Part shown: piece after piece, positions 14,895 to 24,741 of the stretch | Layout of the letters: every line of letters starts with the position of its first letter | Numbering within the stretch: the first letter of the stretch is position 1 | Assembly: GCF_026167525.1 (NCBI RefSeq) | Contig: NZ_CP110679.1 | Location: forward strand, 2,033,501-2,097,500 | Length of the DNA stretch: 64,000 bases | Reading direction: 5' to 3' | DNA from: Sphingomonas sp. M1-B02 | GTDB taxonomy: Bacteria; Pseudomonadota; Alphaproteobacteria; Sphingomonadales; Sphingomonadaceae | Translations under genes and position numbers: made by a program | Notes under the pieces: generated by a model | The model's input: only the letters and a program-made list of their open reading frames with translations | Told to the model about the DNA's origin: nothing | Database searches by the model: none

Positions 14895-15374
14895 TCACCT
14901 AGGGGCGGGCACCGGGCGGGTCAACCGCGCGAGCAATTGCCGCACCGTGCGACCGGTAACCGGATCGCGCCATTCGGCCGCGATCCGGGTCAGCGGGACA
15001 AGCACGAATGCTCTCTCGCGGAACAGCGCATGCGGCACCACCAGATCGCGCGCGCCCCAGCTCCCGCCCGACCACAGGATGATGTCGAGGTCGATCACGC
15101 GGGCGCTCCACAGCTGCCCGCGCCGTCGCCCGAAGCGCCGCTCGATGCATTTGAGGCGGCGAAGCAGTTCGGGCGGCGATTCGCGACTCTCGACGATCGC
15201 TACGGCGTTTGCGAAACGGCGGCGCGAGGGGCCCAGCGGCGCGGTGCGCAGCATCGGCGAGACGGCCTGAACCCCGCCCAGCGCGGCAAGCGCTGCGGCG
15301 ATCTCTGCCTCGGGCGCGCCGTGGCGGCCGCGCCGGTTCGATCCGAGCGCGATGGCATAGCTTGTCGTTTCCAC
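14895..15374 (-). CDS. folK: 2-amino-4-hydroxy-6-hydroxymethyldihydropteridine diphosphokinase
   Basis: This 159-residue HPPK transfers pyrophosphate from ATP to the pterin in folate synthesis. The family pattern is clear: YAIALGSNRRGRHG at the start, a central GPSRRRFANAVAIVES, then CIERRFGRRRGQLWSARVIDLDIILW (with the metal-binding D-x-D in IDLDI), LVVPHALFRERAFVLVPL. Start is GTG 15374, which gives the usual length of about 160 residues. It is divergent from the uracil-DNA glycosylase gene, only 23 bp apart, so both promoters must overlap the neighbouring coding ends. Confidence 0.92.
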   Translation of the reverse strand: METTSYAIALGSNRRGRHGAPEAEIAAALAALGGVQAVSPMLRTAPLGPSRRRFANAVAIVESRESPPELLRRLKCIERRFGRRRGQLWSARVIDLDIILWSGGSWGARDLVVPHALFRERAFVLVPLTRIAAEWRDPVTGRTVRQLLARLTRPVPAPR

Positions 15375-15397
15375 GCCGCCGGGCCTATCGCGTGGCG

Positions 15398-16003
15398 ATG
15401 ATCCCGTCCACCGAACCGCCGCGCGATTGCCCGCTCTGTCCGCGCCTCGTCGCGCTGCGCACCGCCTTGCGCGCCGAACATCCCGATTGGTGGAACGCGC
15501 CCGTGCCCGCGCTGGGGGACCTCGACGCACCGATCGCGATCGTCGGCCTCGCCCCCGGCCGGCTCGGCGCGAACCGCACCGGCCGTGCCTTCACCGGCGA
15601 CGCATCGGGCGACCTGTTATTCGCGACGCTGGAAAAGTTCGGCCTGGCCGAAGCCGGCGAACCCAAAGGCGTCGTCATCCTCAATGCGGTCCGCTGCCTC
15701 CCCCCGGCCAACAAACCGATCCCCGTCGAGATCCACACATGCCGCCCGTTCCTGGCCGGGCAACTGGTCGCGCCCATCGTCATCGCGCTCGGCCAGATCG
15801 CCCACCAGTCGGCGGTCAAGGCGATGGGCGGGCGCCTGCCCAAATGCCAGTTCGCGCATTTGGCGGAGCACCGCGTGCCCAGCGGTCGCATCCTGATCGA
15901 TAGCTATCACTGCTCGCGCTACAACCAGAACACCAACCGGCTGACCTCCGAGATGTTCGAGGCGGTGTTCGCGCGGGCGGTGGCGCTGCGCGACGCTCGA
16001 TAA
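15398..16003 (+). CDS. Type-5 uracil-DNA glycosylase (UDGb)
   Basis: This 201-residue enzyme removes uracil and other deaminated bases from DNA in base-excision repair. An N-terminal CPLCPRL is a likely iron-sulfur ligand pair. GLAPGRLGANRTGRAFTGDASG is the catalytic motif region, typical of the type-5 group, and DSYHCSRYNQNTNRLT near residue 170-185 is the second signature with another cysteine ligand. The central NAVRCLPPANKP contributes as well. Start ATG 15398; a GTG two codons upstream is also possible. Confidence 0.92.
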   Translation: MIPSTEPPRDCPLCPRLVALRTALRAEHPDWWNAPVPALGDLDAPIAIVGLAPGRLGANRTGRAFTGDASGDLLFATLEKFGLAEAGEPKGVVILNAVRCLPPANKPIPVEIHTCRPFLAGQLVAPIVIALGQIAHQSAVKAMGGRLPKCQFAHLAEHRVPSGRILIDSYHCSRYNQNTNRLTSEMFEAVFARAVALRDAR

Positions 16004-16049
16004 GCGCCCGGCGATATGCTATGCTTGGCCGTCCGTGAAGGAGGTCCTC

Positions 16050-16310
16050 ATGCACAGCTTGCTGCTCGCGCTCGCATTCTTGCCGGGATTGACCGATCCC
16101 GATCCGCTCGCCCCGGCGGTCGAGGAAGTTACGCCCTGCGCCAGATTCAGCCCGGAAAATGTGAAGTCAGAAAGGCCGCTTATCCTGCGCAAGCTCGGCG
16201 AGGAGCCGCCCGCGAACCAGTATCTGGGCATGGTCTATGCGAAACAGGGCTGCGACCTGCCGATCAAGACCAGTGACTGGATCGGCCGCAGGCACGAGAG
16301 GCGACGCTAG
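16050..16310 (+). CDS. Small secreted protein (unknown function)
   Basis: This 86-residue protein starts at ATG 16050 with a strong AAGGAGGT 5 bases upstream. It begins with a short signal-peptide-like segment (MHSLLLALAFLPGL), then an acidic/proline stretch, two cysteines (VTPCARF and QGCDL) and a basic end (GRRHERRR). No family is recognised. It is convergent with and slightly overlaps the molybdopterin oxidoreductase gene. Confidence 0.6.
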   Translation: MHSLLLALAFLPGLTDPDPLAPAVEEVTPCARFSPENVKSERPLILRKLGEEPPANQYLGMVYAKQGCDLPIKTSDWIGRRHERRR

Positions 16311-16963
16311 CTATAGCGTTCCTCGGCCCAGGGGTCACCGCGCATATGATAGCCGTTGACCTCCCAGAAGCCGGGCTTGTCGGCGCCCAGAAACTCGATG
16401 CCGCTGACCCACTTGGCGCTCTTCCAGAAATAGAGGTGCGGGATCACCAGCCGTACCGGCCCGCCATGCTCGCGGGCCAGCGGCTGACCCTGCCAGCCAT
16501 GGACGAGCATGGCATTCGGCGCGGCGAAATCGGCGAGCGGCACGTTGGTGGTATAGCCGTCATAGCCGTGCAGCATCACCGCCACCGCCTCGTCGCGCGG
16601 ATGGACATGATCGAGCAGGTCGCGGGTCAGCACGCCCTGCCAGTCATTGTCGTAGCGCGACCAGGTGGTGACGCAGTGGATGTCGCTGGTCACCCGACTC
16701 TGCGGAAGCGCCATCAGCCCCGCCCAGTCGAGCGACGCCGGCCGTTCGACCCTGCCATTCACTTCGAGCCGCCAGCGTTCGCGGGCGATGTCGGGCTGGC
16801 GGCCGAGATCGAGCACCGGCCAGTCGCGGACGAGATGCTGCCCGGGCGGCAGCCGATCCTCCTCGGGCCGCGCGGCATGGCCGGTGAGGAACTTGCCCTC
16901 GCTCGCCCAGCGCTGCTTCGATCGTGTCAGCTTGCTCGTCTCGGGGGGCTCGGGCTCGTCCAT
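16307..16963 (-). CDS. Molybdopterin-dependent oxidoreductase (sulfite oxidase-like)
   Basis: This 218-residue protein is of the sulfite-oxidase-like molybdopterin family, soluble form without an obvious signal peptide. Visible blocks: LPPGQHLVRDWPVLDLG, WRLEVNGRVERPASLDWAGLMALPQ, DIHCVTTWSRYDNDWQGV with the molybdenum-ligand Cys in IHCVTTWS, and HGGPVRLVIPHLYFWKSAKW. The substrate is unknown. Start ATG 16963 with AGGAG 8 bases upstream. It lies 10 bp after aguB on the same strand, so it may be co-transcribed, but no functional link is known. Confidence 0.88.
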   Translation of the reverse strand: MDEPEPPETSKLTRSKQRWASEGKFLTGHAARPEEDRLPPGQHLVRDWPVLDLGRQPDIARERWRLEVNGRVERPASLDWAGLMALPQSRVTSDIHCVTTWSRYDNDWQGVLTRDLLDHVHPRDEAVAVMLHGYDGYTTNVPLADFAAPNAMLVHGWQGQPLAREHGGPVRLVIPHLYFWKSAKWVSGIEFLGADKPGFWEVNGYHMRGDPWAEERYS

Positions 16964-16973
16964 CGCGCGGCTC

Positions 16974-17837
16974 CTAGATATCCTGGACCAGTCGTCCGTA
17001 CAGATCGGGCCGCCGGTCGCGAAAGAAGCCGAAGGCGGCACGGTGGCGCTTGACCCGATCGAGGTCCAGCGTCGCAACGATGACCCCGGTCTCCTCGCGG
17101 TCGAGCTCGGCCAGGATGTCGCCGCGCTCGTCGGTGATGAAACTTGTGCCGTAGAAGGTCTGGCCCACACCGTCTTTTAAACCTTCTGTGCCGACGCGGT
17201 TGGCGGCGACGATCGGCACGACGTTCGAGACCGCATGCCCCACCATCGCCCGCCGCCACAGCCGCGCGGTGTCGAGCGAATCGTCATGCGGCTCGGATCC
17301 GATCGCGGTGGGGTAGAAGAGGATTTCCGCCCCCATCAGCATCATCGCCCGCGCCGTCTCGGGATACCATTGGTCCCAGCACACCCCCACGCCGATCCGC
17401 GCGCCGGGGCCGTTCCACACCTTGAAGCCGCTATTGCCCGGGCGAAAATAGAATTTCTCCTCATAGCCCGGGCCGTCGGGAATGTGGCTCTTGCGATAGA
17501 CGCCCTCGACCGCGCCGTCGGGGCCGATCATGGCCAGGCTGTTATAATGATGCGGACCGTCGGCCTCGAAGAAGCTGGTCGGGATATGAATGGCCAGCTC
17601 GCTCGCCAGCCGCTGCATCGCCAGCACCGCCTTATGCTCGCCCACCGGCTTGGCATTGGCGAACAGGCCCTCATCCTCGACGCGGCAGAAATATTCGCCC
17701 TCGAACAGTTCGGGCGGCAACACGACCTGCGCGCCCCGGCCCGCGGCCTCGCGCACCAATTCGGAAACCGCCTTGATGTTGACATCGATATCGCTGGTGA
17801 AGGCGAGCTGGAGCGCCGCGACGGTGATCTGGGTCAT
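16974..17837 (-). CDS. aguB: N-carbamoylputrescine amidase
   Basis: This 287-residue carbon-nitrogen hydrolase of the nitrilase superfamily converts N-carbamoylputrescine to putrescine, CO2 and ammonia. The Glu-Lys-Cys triad is visible: Glu in PPELFEGEYFC, Lys in VYRKSHIPDG, Cys in GVGVCWDQWYPE. The family-specific end GQTFYGTSFITDERGDILAELDREETG is present. It overlaps aguA by 4 nt; together they make the two-step agmatine-to-putrescine route. Confidence 0.95.
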   Translation of the reverse strand: MTQITVAALQLAFTSDIDVNIKAVSELVREAAGRGAQVVLPPELFEGEYFCRVEDEGLFANAKPVGEHKAVLAMQRLASELAIHIPTSFFEADGPHHYNSLAMIGPDGAVEGVYRKSHIPDGPGYEEKFYFRPGNSGFKVWNGPGARIGVGVCWDQWYPETARAMMLMGAEILFYPTAIGSEPHDDSLDTARLWRRAMVGHAVSNVVPIVAANRVGTEGLKDGVGQTFYGTSFITDERGDILAELDREETGVIVATLDLDRVKRHRAAFGFFRDRRPDLYGRLVQDI

Positions 17838-18820
17838 TGGATTTCCTGGCGCCGCGGGATCTGCTGGCTGATGCAGTGGAAACTGCCGCCGCCGGTCAAG
17901 ATATGATCGGCGCGCTGGCCGACAATAGCCCGGCCCGGGAAGAGTTCGCCCAGCGCGGCCATCGCCGCCTCGTCATTTTCCTTGCCGTAGAGCGGCACGA
18001 CCACCGCGGCATTGCCGATATAGAAGTTCATATAGCTTGCGGGCACGATCTCCTCGTCCGGCCCCAGCACCCGACCGGGCGAGGGAAAGCGCACGACGTC
18101 GACCCCGAAGCGCGCGGCACGCTGCGCCGCATCCTGATAGATGCGCCAGTTGGGATCATTGTCGGTGGCCTCCGGAATCAGCAGCCTATTCTCGCCGACG
18201 AAGCGTGCGAGATTGTCGACATGGCCGTCGGTATGGTCGTTGACCAAGCCGTCGCCCAGCCACAGCACCCGGCAGTAACCCAAATCCGCCTTGAGCAGCC
18301 CTTCGATCTCCGCGCGGCTCAGCCCCGGATTGCGGTTGTGGTTGAGCAGGCATTGCTCGGTCGTCACCGCCAGCCCGGTGCCGTCGCCGTCGATCGCGCC
18401 CCCCTCCAGGATCCAGTCGTGCCCCTCGGCGCGAAGATGCTGCCGGCGCGCCAGACGCAGCCCGACATCGTCGTCGCCCTCGAGGTCATATTTGCCGCCC
18501 CAGCCGTTGAAGCCGAAATCGTGCGCCACGCCCGCGCCATCGATGATCGGACCGGTATCGCGCAGCCAGATGTCCCCGAAGGGTTCGACGATCACGCGCG
18601 CGACGCTCCCGGCATGCTTGCGCGCCGCCGCTGCCGCTTCCTCGTCCGCCGCGACCAGGATCACCTTCTCGCCCCGCCCCTCGGCATGCACAGCAGTCGC
18701 GAAGGCCGTCACCTCGGCACGTGCCGGCTCGAGATCGTCGAGCCACAATTCAGGATGGCTCGGAAAGCCGATCCATACGGCGTCGTGCGGAGCCCATTCG
18801 GGCGGAGGAGCTGAAGTCAT
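17834..18820 (-). CDS. aguA: Agmatine deiminase
   Basis: This 328-residue pentein-fold enzyme hydrolyses agmatine to N-carbamoylputrescine and ammonia. Visible signatures are WIGFPSHPELW near the start, DIWLRDTGPI, ALNGWGGKYDLEGDD-like FNGWGGKYD, EGGAIDGDGTG, DGHVDNLARFV and the C-terminal TGGGSFHCISQQIP with the catalytic Cys. Translation is coupled to aguB downstream by a 4-nt overlap. No arginine decarboxylase gene lies in this window. Confidence 0.95.
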   Translation of the reverse strand: MTSAPPPEWAPHDAVWIGFPSHPELWLDDLEPARAEVTAFATAVHAEGRGEKVILVAADEEAAAAARKHAGSVARVIVEPFGDIWLRDTGPIIDGAGVAHDFGFNGWGGKYDLEGDDDVGLRLARRQHLRAEGHDWILEGGAIDGDGTGLAVTTEQCLLNHNRNPGLSRAEIEGLLKADLGYCRVLWLGDGLVNDHTDGHVDNLARFVGENRLLIPEATDNDPNWRIYQDAAQRAARFGVDVVRFPSPGRVLGPDEEIVPASYMNFYIGNAAVVVPLYGKENDEAAMAALGELFPGRAIVGQRADHILTGGGSFHCISQQIPRRQEIQ

Positions 18821-19004
18821 GAGGGGCGCTCATACTAGTGGGCACGGCATTTGTCTCGGCTCAAGCGAGCCGCTTGCCCTCGCGCGAAAGGAGATGCGAT
18901 GCAATATGGCGGAAACGCCCCCCGGTCTATTGTCCGACCGTGGCGACTGTTTCCGGCACGCTGGGGGTCAAAAAATGTCGACGTATGACGAATGGGGGGT
19001 TCTG

Positions 19005-20987
19005 ATGAAGATTTGGTCCACGACGCTTGGCGCATCGCTGCTTGTTGCCGTACCGGCCCACGGTCAAAGCGCCGACGCGCAGAAATTCGGGTCGCGGGAG
19101 GCCGTACTTCAGGCCAGCCTGTCTCCCGACGGCAGCAAGATCGCGATGATTTCGCCGGTCGGCGCCGGCGCCGCAGTTTTGGTCGCGCCGGTCGACGGCA
19201 GCGCTGCGCCTAAACCGATCCTGAGTTCGAGCGGCAAGCCCGACCAACTTCGCTATTGCCGCTGGTCGACCCCGGCCCGCCTGATCTGCTCGGTCTACTT
19301 CATCGAATTCACCGGCGCGACGATGGTCGCCTACACCCGCCTCGTCGCAGTCAATGCCGATGGCTCGGGGCTGAAGCAGCTCACCGCCCGCGCCAATTCG
19401 GAAGCGCTCGGCGCCGCGCAGTTCGGCGGCGACATCTTGGACTGGCTGCCCGAGGATTCGGGAAGCGCCGTGCTGATGGAACGCACCTTCGTGCCCGAGG
19501 CGACTACCGGCCGCCTCGTCGCGCGCACCAGCGGCGGGCTCGGCGTCGAGCGCGTGGACACCGTGAGCCTCAAGCGCAGCACCGTCGAGCAGCCCAAGGG
19601 CAACGCGTTCGGCTATTGGACCGATGGCCATGGCGCAGTCCGCATTCTCGGCATCCGGCCCAACACGACCACCGGCTATGACGGCAACCGCCTGCTTTAT
19701 TCCTATCGCCTGCCCGGCAGCCGAGACTGGCAGGATCTGAGTGAAGTCACGATCACGCCGCAGGGCACCAAAGGCTTCGTGCCGCTCGCGGTCGATCGCG
19801 CGCTCAACGCCGTCTACGGCTATGACAATCAGAACGGCCGAAGCGCACTGTACCGGATCGCGCTGGACGGGAGCATGAAGCGCGAGCTCGTATTCGAGCA
19901 TGGCGTCGTCGACGTGGATAGTTTGATCCGGATCGGCCGCCAGCAGCGCGTCGTCGGCCTGTCCTACGCCACCGAGAAGCGCCGCGGGGTCTTCTTCGAT
20001 CCCGAGCTCAAGGCGCTCGCAACGTCGCTGTCGAAGGCACTTCCAGGCCAGCCGATCGTGACTTTCATCGATGCCAGCGCCGACGAGAGCAAGCTCCTGC
20101 TGTTCGCGGGCGGCGACAGCGACGCCGGCAATTATTACCTGCTTGATCGCAAGACCAAGAAGATGGCCGAGGTCAGCCCGGTCCGCCCTCAGCTCGGCGG
20201 CGTCCGCCTCGCCAAGGTCACGCCGATCACCTTCCCTGCCGCGGACGGCACGATGATCCCCGGCTATCTCACGCTGCCGGCCGGGAGCGATGGTAAGAAC
20301 CTCCCCGGGATCGTGATGCCGCACGGCGGCCCCGGCGCGCGCGACGAATGGGGTTTCGACTGGCTCTCGCAATATTATGCGGCGCGGGGCTTCGCGGTCC
20401 TCCAGCCCAATTTCCGCGGCTCGGCCGGCTATGGCGATGCCTGGTTTCGCAAGAACGGCTTCCAATCGTGGCAAACCGCGGTCGGCGACGTCAACGATGG
20501 AGGCCGCTGGCTGCTCAAGCAAGGCATTGCCGCGCCGGGTAAGCTCGGCATCGTCGGCTGGTCCTATGGGGGCTATGCAGCACTCCAGTCGCAGGTCCTC
20601 GATGCCGATCTGTTCAAGGCGATCGTCGCGATCGCGCCGGTCACCGATCTGGAAACGCTGCGCAAGGAATCGGAGAATTTCACCAACTACAAGCAGGTCG
20701 ACGCCTTCATCGGTCGCGGGGCCCATGTCCGCGAAGGCTCGCCCGCGCAGAATGTCGATCGGATCAAGGCACCCGTGCTGCTGTTCCACGGCGACAAGGA
20801 TTTGAACGTCGGCGTCGGCGAATCGCGGTTGATGGCGTCGCGGTTGCGCAGCGCGGGCAAGAAGGTCGACTATGTGGAATTCGACGGGCTCGATCACCAG
20901 CTCGAGGACGACAAGGCACGGATCCAGATGCTCGACCAGAGCGACCGCTTCCTGCGCACTGCAATGGGGCTGCCGGCGAAGCCCTGA
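19005..20987 (+). CDS. Exported S9-family prolyl oligopeptidase-like peptidase
   Basis: This 660-residue protein starts with a signal peptide (MKIWSTTLGASLLVAVPAHGQ). An N-terminal beta-propeller-like region (about residues 30-400) with TolB-like DGS repeats precedes an alpha/beta-hydrolase domain. The catalytic serine lies in GWSYGGYAAL; the likely Asp is in FHGDKDLNV and the His in GLDHQLED. Such enzymes cleave short peptides, often after proline or as acyl-aminoacyl peptidases, here probably in the periplasm. ATG 18975 in frame is possible but would bury the signal peptide. The stop is followed by the terminator shared with the convergent rpsD side. Confidence 0.9.
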   Translation: MKIWSTTLGASLLVAVPAHGQSADAQKFGSREAVLQASLSPDGSKIAMISPVGAGAAVLVAPVDGSAAPKPILSSSGKPDQLRYCRWSTPARLICSVYFIEFTGATMVAYTRLVAVNADGSGLKQLTARANSEALGAAQFGGDILDWLPEDSGSAVLMERTFVPEATTGRLVARTSGGLGVERVDTVSLKRSTVEQPKGNAFGYWTDGHGAVRILGIRPNTTTGYDGNRLLYSYRLPGSRDWQDLSEVTITPQGTKGFVPLAVDRALNAVYGYDNQNGRSALYRIALDGSMKRELVFEHGVVDVDSLIRIGRQQRVVGLSYATEKRRGVFFDPELKALATSLSKALPGQPIVTFIDASADESKLLLFAGGDSDAGNYYLLDRKTKKMAEVSPVRPQLGGVRLAKVTPITFPAADGTMIPGYLTLPAGSDGKNLPGIVMPHGGPGARDEWGFDWLSQYYAARGFAVLQPNFRGSAGYGDAWFRKNGFQSWQTAVGDVNDGGRWLLKQGIAAPGKLGIVGWSYGGYAALQSQVLDADLFKAIVAIAPVTDLETLRKESENFTNYKQVDAFIGRGAHVREGSPAQNVDRIKAPVLLFHGDKDLNVGVGESRLMASRLRSAGKKVDYVEFDGLDHQLEDDKARIQMLDQSDRFLRTAMGLPAKP

Positions 20988-20995
20988 AGGATAAC

Positions 20996-21024
20996 GAAAA
21001 AGGGCGGCCCCGCGGGACCGCCCT
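20996..21024 (-). terminator. Rho-independent terminator of rpsD
   Basis: On the minus strand AGGGCGG/CCGCCCT arms (21001-21024) form a GC-rich hairpin with an inner CCC/GGG pairing, followed by a run of five T (20996-21000). It lies 23 bp after the rpsD stop. Confidence 0.8.
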
Positions 21025-21046
21025 CATTCGTTCGCAGGAAGTCGGA

Positions 21047-21661
21047 TCAGCGCGAGTAGAATTCGACGACCAGGTTCGGCTCCATCTTCACCGGATAGGG
21101 CACTTCGTCGAGCGTGGGGATGCGCGTGAAGGTGATCTTGGAAGCGCCGTCCGGCACGACATAATCGGGAATGTCACGCTCGGCCAGGCTCTGCGCTTCC
21201 ATCACCAGCGCCATTTCCTGCGCCTTGGGGCTCAGCGACACTTCTTCGCCAACCTTGATGCGGCGCGAACCGATGTTGCACTTCTCGCCGCCGACACGGA
21301 CATGGCCGTGGTTGACGAGCTGACGTGCGGCGAAGATCGTCGGCGCGAACTTGGCGCGATAGACGATCATGTCGAGACGAGTCTCGAGCAGGCCGATCAA
21401 ATTCTGGCTGGTATCGCCCTTCATCCGCGAAGCGTCTTCATAGTTCTTCTTGAACTGCTTCTCGGTGATGTCGCCATAATAGCCCTTGAGCTTCTGCTTG
21501 GCGCGCAACTGAATGCCGAAGTCCGACATCTTGCCCTTGCGGCGCTGGCCGTGCTGGCCGGGGCCGTATTCGCGCTTGTTGACCGGGCTCTTGGGACGAC
21601 CCCAGATATTCTCGCCCATCCGGCGATCGAGCTTGTGCTTCGCGCTATGACGCTTCGACAT
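21047..21661 (-). CDS. rpsD: 30S ribosomal protein S4
   Basis: This 204-residue S4 protein binds 16S rRNA early in 30S assembly and in many bacteria represses its own operon. The sequence is typical: [75 protein letters not shown] and the C-terminal NLVVEFYSR. It stands alone here rather than in the alpha operon, as in other alphaproteobacteria, and ends in a clear terminator. Confidence 0.98.
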   Translation of the reverse strand: MSKRHSAKHKLDRRMGENIWGRPKSPVNKREYGPGQHGQRRKGKMSDFGIQLRAKQKLKGYYGDITEKQFKKNYEDASRMKGDTSQNLIGLLETRLDMIVYRAKFAPTIFAARQLVNHGHVRVGGEKCNIGSRRIKVGEEVSLSPKAQEMALVMEAQSLAERDIPDYVVPDGASKITFTRIPTLDEVPYPVKMEPNLVVEFYSR

Positions 21662-21924
21662 GGATAATCCTTGTGCAATTCGAACAACGTTGGTCCCGGT
21701 AATCGCTCTACGTCTCTTTTGAGGGAGGGCAGGGCCGCCGCTTCACCGGGGTGCGGGGCCATTGCGAAGGCGCGCGGTTAGACTCAGGGCACGCCCGAGT
21801 CAAGCTGGACGGTCAGGCAGCCGCCCATAGCGAATGCCATGCGAGACCCGATCGGACCCGGCTGTACCGAAATGCCAAAGCCTCGATCGCGTACGGACTC
21901 GCGGCGTTCGACCGGAGCTGAGCC
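21662..21924. other. Intergenic region upstream of rpsD
   Basis: These 263 bases separate rpsD from the secreted small protein gene, both on the minus strand. No gene is seen. GACTC at 21781-21785 and GAGTC at 21797-21801 form a small inverted repeat. The rpsD promoter presumably lies here. Confidence 0.4.
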
Positions 21925-22194
21925 TTAGTTGCGGTTGAGCGACTGGCCGTCATTGCCTTGGGCACGGCGATTGTCGCGGCCATCGTTGCCATCACTGCCG
22001 TCGATGGTCGCCCATTCCGCCTTGCTATGGCACACCTTCTTGCCGCCCATGATGGTCCCGGTGGTGTTGATGCGACGGCAGATCGGCTTGTCCGCAGGCT
22101 TGGCCGCTTGCGGGTGCGCGCCAGCGCTCGGGGTTTCCTGCGCAAAGGCAGGCGTTGAAAGTGCAAGCAAAGCGAACAGCGGTACGAAACGCAT
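21925..22194 (-). CDS. Small secreted protein (unknown function)
   Basis: This 89-residue protein begins with a clear signal peptide (MRFVPLFALLALSTPAFAQ), start ATG 22194 with GGAGAG 6 bases upstream. The mature part has two cysteines around a conserved-looking core (PICRRINTTGTIMGGKKVCHSKAEW) and an asparagine/glycine/aspartate-rich tail. The pattern C-R-x6-G-T-I-M-x5-C-x4-EW resembles small periplasmic proteins I know from sphingomonads; function unknown. Confidence 0.7.
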   Translation of the reverse strand: MRFVPLFALLALSTPAFAQETPSAGAHPQAAKPADKPICRRINTTGTIMGGKKVCHSKAEWATIDGSDGNDGRDNRRAQGNDGQSLNRN

Positions 22195-22256
22195 TGAGAA
22201 CTCTCCAAAGATCGGAATTGGGCGCTTTAACATAAGTTTGCGAGTTCGAGAAGGTA

Positions 22257-22973
22257 TCAGCTGCGATGCTGTTTCCGGCCCGCCAGCGCAGAGAGCACCC
22301 CCCGCACGGTGCGCACTTCCTGCGAAGACCAGCTCGGCTTGGTGAGCAGGGTGCGCAGCGTGCGGCGGATCGTCGGCACGCGATCCAGCGGGTAATAATA
22401 GCCGGTATCGGCGAGCATCCCCTCGAGCTGCGCCATCATCCCCTCAAGCTCTTCTTGCGGCGCCGGAGGTTCGAGATGGGTCGTCGGCGGGCTCGCAAGC
22501 CCCTGCCCCTTCGACCATTCATAGGCGACGAGGATGACAGCCTGCGCGAGATTGAGCGATCCGAATTCGGGGTTGATCGGCACGGTCAGGATTTTCCGTG
22601 CAAGCGCGACATCGTCGGTCGCCAGCCCCGATCGCTCGGGCCCGAACAGGATCGCCGAGCGTCCCGGCGCGGCCCGAACCTCGCGCGCTGCCTCCTCGGG
22701 CGTCACCACCGGCTTGGTCACGCCGCGCTTGCGCACCGTGGTCGCATAGACCTGCGCGCAATCGCCGACCGCCTCGGCCACGCTAGCGAAGACCTGCGCC
22801 TGTTCGAGGACGATGTCCGCGCCGCTCGCCGCCGGGCCTGCCGACGGATTGGGCCAGCCGTCGCGCGGAGTCACCAGCCGCATCTCGGTCAGCCCGAAAT
22901 TGAGCATCGCCCGCGCCGCCTTGCCGATATTCTCGCCAAGCTGGGGCCGGACCAGGACGATGACCGGGTTCAC
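22257..22973 (-). CDS. trmJ: tRNA (cytidine/uridine-2'-O-)-methyltransferase TrmJ
   Basis: This 238-residue SPOUT-fold methylase modifies the ribose of position 32 in tRNAs. Family features: [25 protein letters not shown] at the start, [17 protein letters not shown], and [19 protein letters not shown] with the knotted AdoMet site. A C-terminal helical extension ([22 protein letters not shown]) is typical of TrmJ. The start is GTG 22973, overlapping the nrdR stop by 4 nt, in the operon rpiB-glyA-nrdR-trmJ. Confidence 0.9.
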   Translation of the reverse strand: MNPVIVLVRPQLGENIGKAARAMLNFGLTEMRLVTPRDGWPNPSAGPAASGADIVLEQAQVFASVAEAVGDCAQVYATTVRKRGVTKPVVTPEEAAREVRAAPGRSAILFGPERSGLATDDVALARKILTVPINPEFGSLNLAQAVILVAYEWSKGQGLASPPTTHLEPPAPQEELEGMMAQLEGMLADTGYYYPLDRVPTIRRTLRTLLTKPSWSSQEVRTVRGVLSALAGRKQHRS

Positions 22974-23431
22974 CCCTTGCCGACCTCGCTGACATTGCCC
23001 GCGAATTCCTCGAAGTCGCGCGCCTCGCGGAAATCCTTATAGACCGAGGCGAAGCGGATATAGGCGACCGAATCGAGGCCCTTGAGCCCCTCCATCACCA
23101 GTTCGCCGATCCGCTGCGACGGGATTTCGCTGTCGCCCAGCGTCTCCAGCTGACGCTGGATGCCCGAGACCAGCCGCTCGATCTGCGCTGCGGTGACCGG
23201 CCGCTTGCGCGCGGCGAGCGTGACCGATCGGATGAGCTTGTCGCGCTCGAACGGCTCGCGCCGCTCCTGGCTCTTCACCACCGTCAGGTCGCGCAACTGG
23301 ATGCGCTCGAAGGTCGTGAAGCGCGCCGCGCACGCCTCGCACTGCCGCCGGCGCCGGATCGCCGCCCCGTCTTCGGTGGGGCGGCTGTCCTTCACCTGAC
23401 TGTCTTCATTGGCGCAAAAGGGACAGCGCAT
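22970..23431 (-). CDS. nrdR: Transcriptional repressor NrdR
   Basis: This 153-residue regulator represses ribonucleotide reductase genes when dATP is high. The N-terminal zinc ribbon is [18 protein letters not shown] with [16 protein letters not shown] (four Cys), followed by the ATP-cone domain (about residues 47-137: [29 protein letters not shown]). The start overlaps the glyA stop by one base and its stop overlaps trmJ. A candidate target site lies before nrdA. Confidence 0.97.
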   Translation of the reverse strand: MRCPFCANEDSQVKDSRPTEDGAAIRRRRQCEACAARFTTFERIQLRDLTVVKSQERREPFERDKLIRSVTLAARKRPVTAAQIERLVSGIQRQLETLGDSEIPSQRIGELVMEGLKGLDSVAYIRFASVYKDFREARDFEEFAGNVSEVGKG

Positions 23432-24741
23432 CAGGCATCCGGATAGATTGGGAAGCGCGCGCACAGCGCCCGGACGCGCTCGCGGACCGCGGCCTCGACC
23501 TGGGCGTCGCCCTGCTCACCCTTCTGGCGCAGCCCGTCGAGCACGTCGGCGACCATGTTGCCGATCTCGCGAAACTCGCCCGCGCCGAAGCCGCGCGTGG
23601 TGCCGGCCGGGGAGCCGACGCGGATGCCGCTGGTCTTGACCGGCGGCAGCGGATCGTTGGGAATGCCGTTCTTGTTGCAGGTGATCGACGCACGCTCGAG
23701 CGCCTCGTCGGCGTCGCGACCGGTGACGCCAAGCGGAGTCAGGTCGACCAGCGCCAGATGCGTGTCGGTCCCGCCCGAGACAAGGTTGGCGCCGCGCTCG
23801 TTCAGCGTCGCGGCGAGCACCTTGGCATTCTCGACCACCGCCGCGATGTAGCGCTTGTAATCGGGCTGCAGCGCTTCGCCGAACGCAACCGCCTTGGCGG
23901 CGATCACATGCATCAGCGGCCCGCCCTGGAGCCCCGGGAACACGGCCGAGTTGATCTTCTTGGCGATCGCCTCGTCATCGGTCAGCACCATGCCGCCGCG
24001 CGGGCCCCGCAGCGTCTTGTGCGTCGTGGTGGTGACGACATGCGCGTGGCCGAACGGCGTCGGATGCGCGCCGCCGGCGACGAGACCGGCGAAATGCGCC
24101 ATATCGACCATGAAGAGTGCGCCGACTTCATCGGCGATCGCGCGGAACTTGGCGAAGTCAATGATCCGCGGATAGGCCGAGCCGCCCGCGATGATCAGTT
24201 TCGGGCGATGCTCCTTGGCCTTGGCCAGAACCTCGTCGAAATCGATCAGATGGCTGACCGGATCGACGCCATATTGGACCGCGTTGAACCATTTGCCGCT
24301 CATCGCCGCCTTTGCGCCATGGGTCAGGTGCCCGCCGGCATCGAGGCTGAGTCCCATGATCGTGTCGCCGGGCTTGGTCAGCGCCAGCATCACCGCGCCA
24401 TTGGCCTGCGCGCCCGAATGCGGCTGGACGTTGACGAAGCCGCAGTTGAACAATTGCTTGGCGCGCTCGATCGCCAGCGTCTCCACCTCGTCCGAAGGGT
24501 GGCAGCCCTGGTAATAGCGCTTGCCGGGATAGCCCTCGGCATATTTGTTGGTGAAGACCGAGCCCTGCGCCTCGAGCACCGCCTTGGAGACGATATTCTC
24601 GCTGGCGATCAGTTCGATCTGGTGCTGCTCGCGATCCAGTTCGTGGCGGACGCCGGCGAACACCTGCGGATCGACCTCGGAAAGCGTCTTGGTGAAGAAG
24701 CCGTCGGGCTGCAGCCCGGCGATCTGCGGGTTGGTGCTCAT
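23431..24741 (-). CDS. glyA: Serine hydroxymethyltransferase
   Basis: This 436-residue PLP enzyme converts serine and tetrahydrofolate to glycine and methylene-tetrahydrofolate. Visible motifs: [40 protein letters not shown], the PLP-lysine segment [15 protein letters not shown] and the C-terminal [16 protein letters not shown]. Start ATG 24741 with AAGGAG 6 bases before it; 28 more in-frame residues upstream are not family-like. It is translationally coupled to rpiB (4 nt) and nrdR (1 nt), a common alphaproteobacterial order. Confidence 0.97.
   Translation of the reverse strand: MSTNPQIAGLQPDGFFTKTLSEVDPQVFAGVRHELDREQHQIELIASENIVSKAVLEAQGSVFTNKYAEGYPGKRYYQGCHPSDEVETLAIERAKQLFNCGFVNVQPHSGAQANGAVMLALTKPGDTIMGLSLDAGGHLTHGAKAAMSGKWFNAVQYGVDPVSHLIDFDEVLAKAKEHRPKLIIAGGSAYPRIIDFAKFRAIADEVGALFMVDMAHFAGLVAGGAHPTPFGHAHVVTTTTHKTLRGPRGGMVLTDDEAIAKKINSAVFPGLQGGPLMHVIAAKAVAFGEALQPDYKRYIAAVVENAKVLAATLNERGANLVSGGTDTHLALVDLTPLGVTGRDADEALERASITCNKNGIPNDPLPPVKTSGIRVGSPAGTTRGFGAGEFREIGNMVADVLDGLRQKGEQGDAQVEAAVRERVRALCARFPIYPDA

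Noticed and set aside
18927..20897. 656-residue open frame opposite the S9 peptidase
   Set aside because: Antisense to an intact catalytic-triad peptidase; no domain seen.
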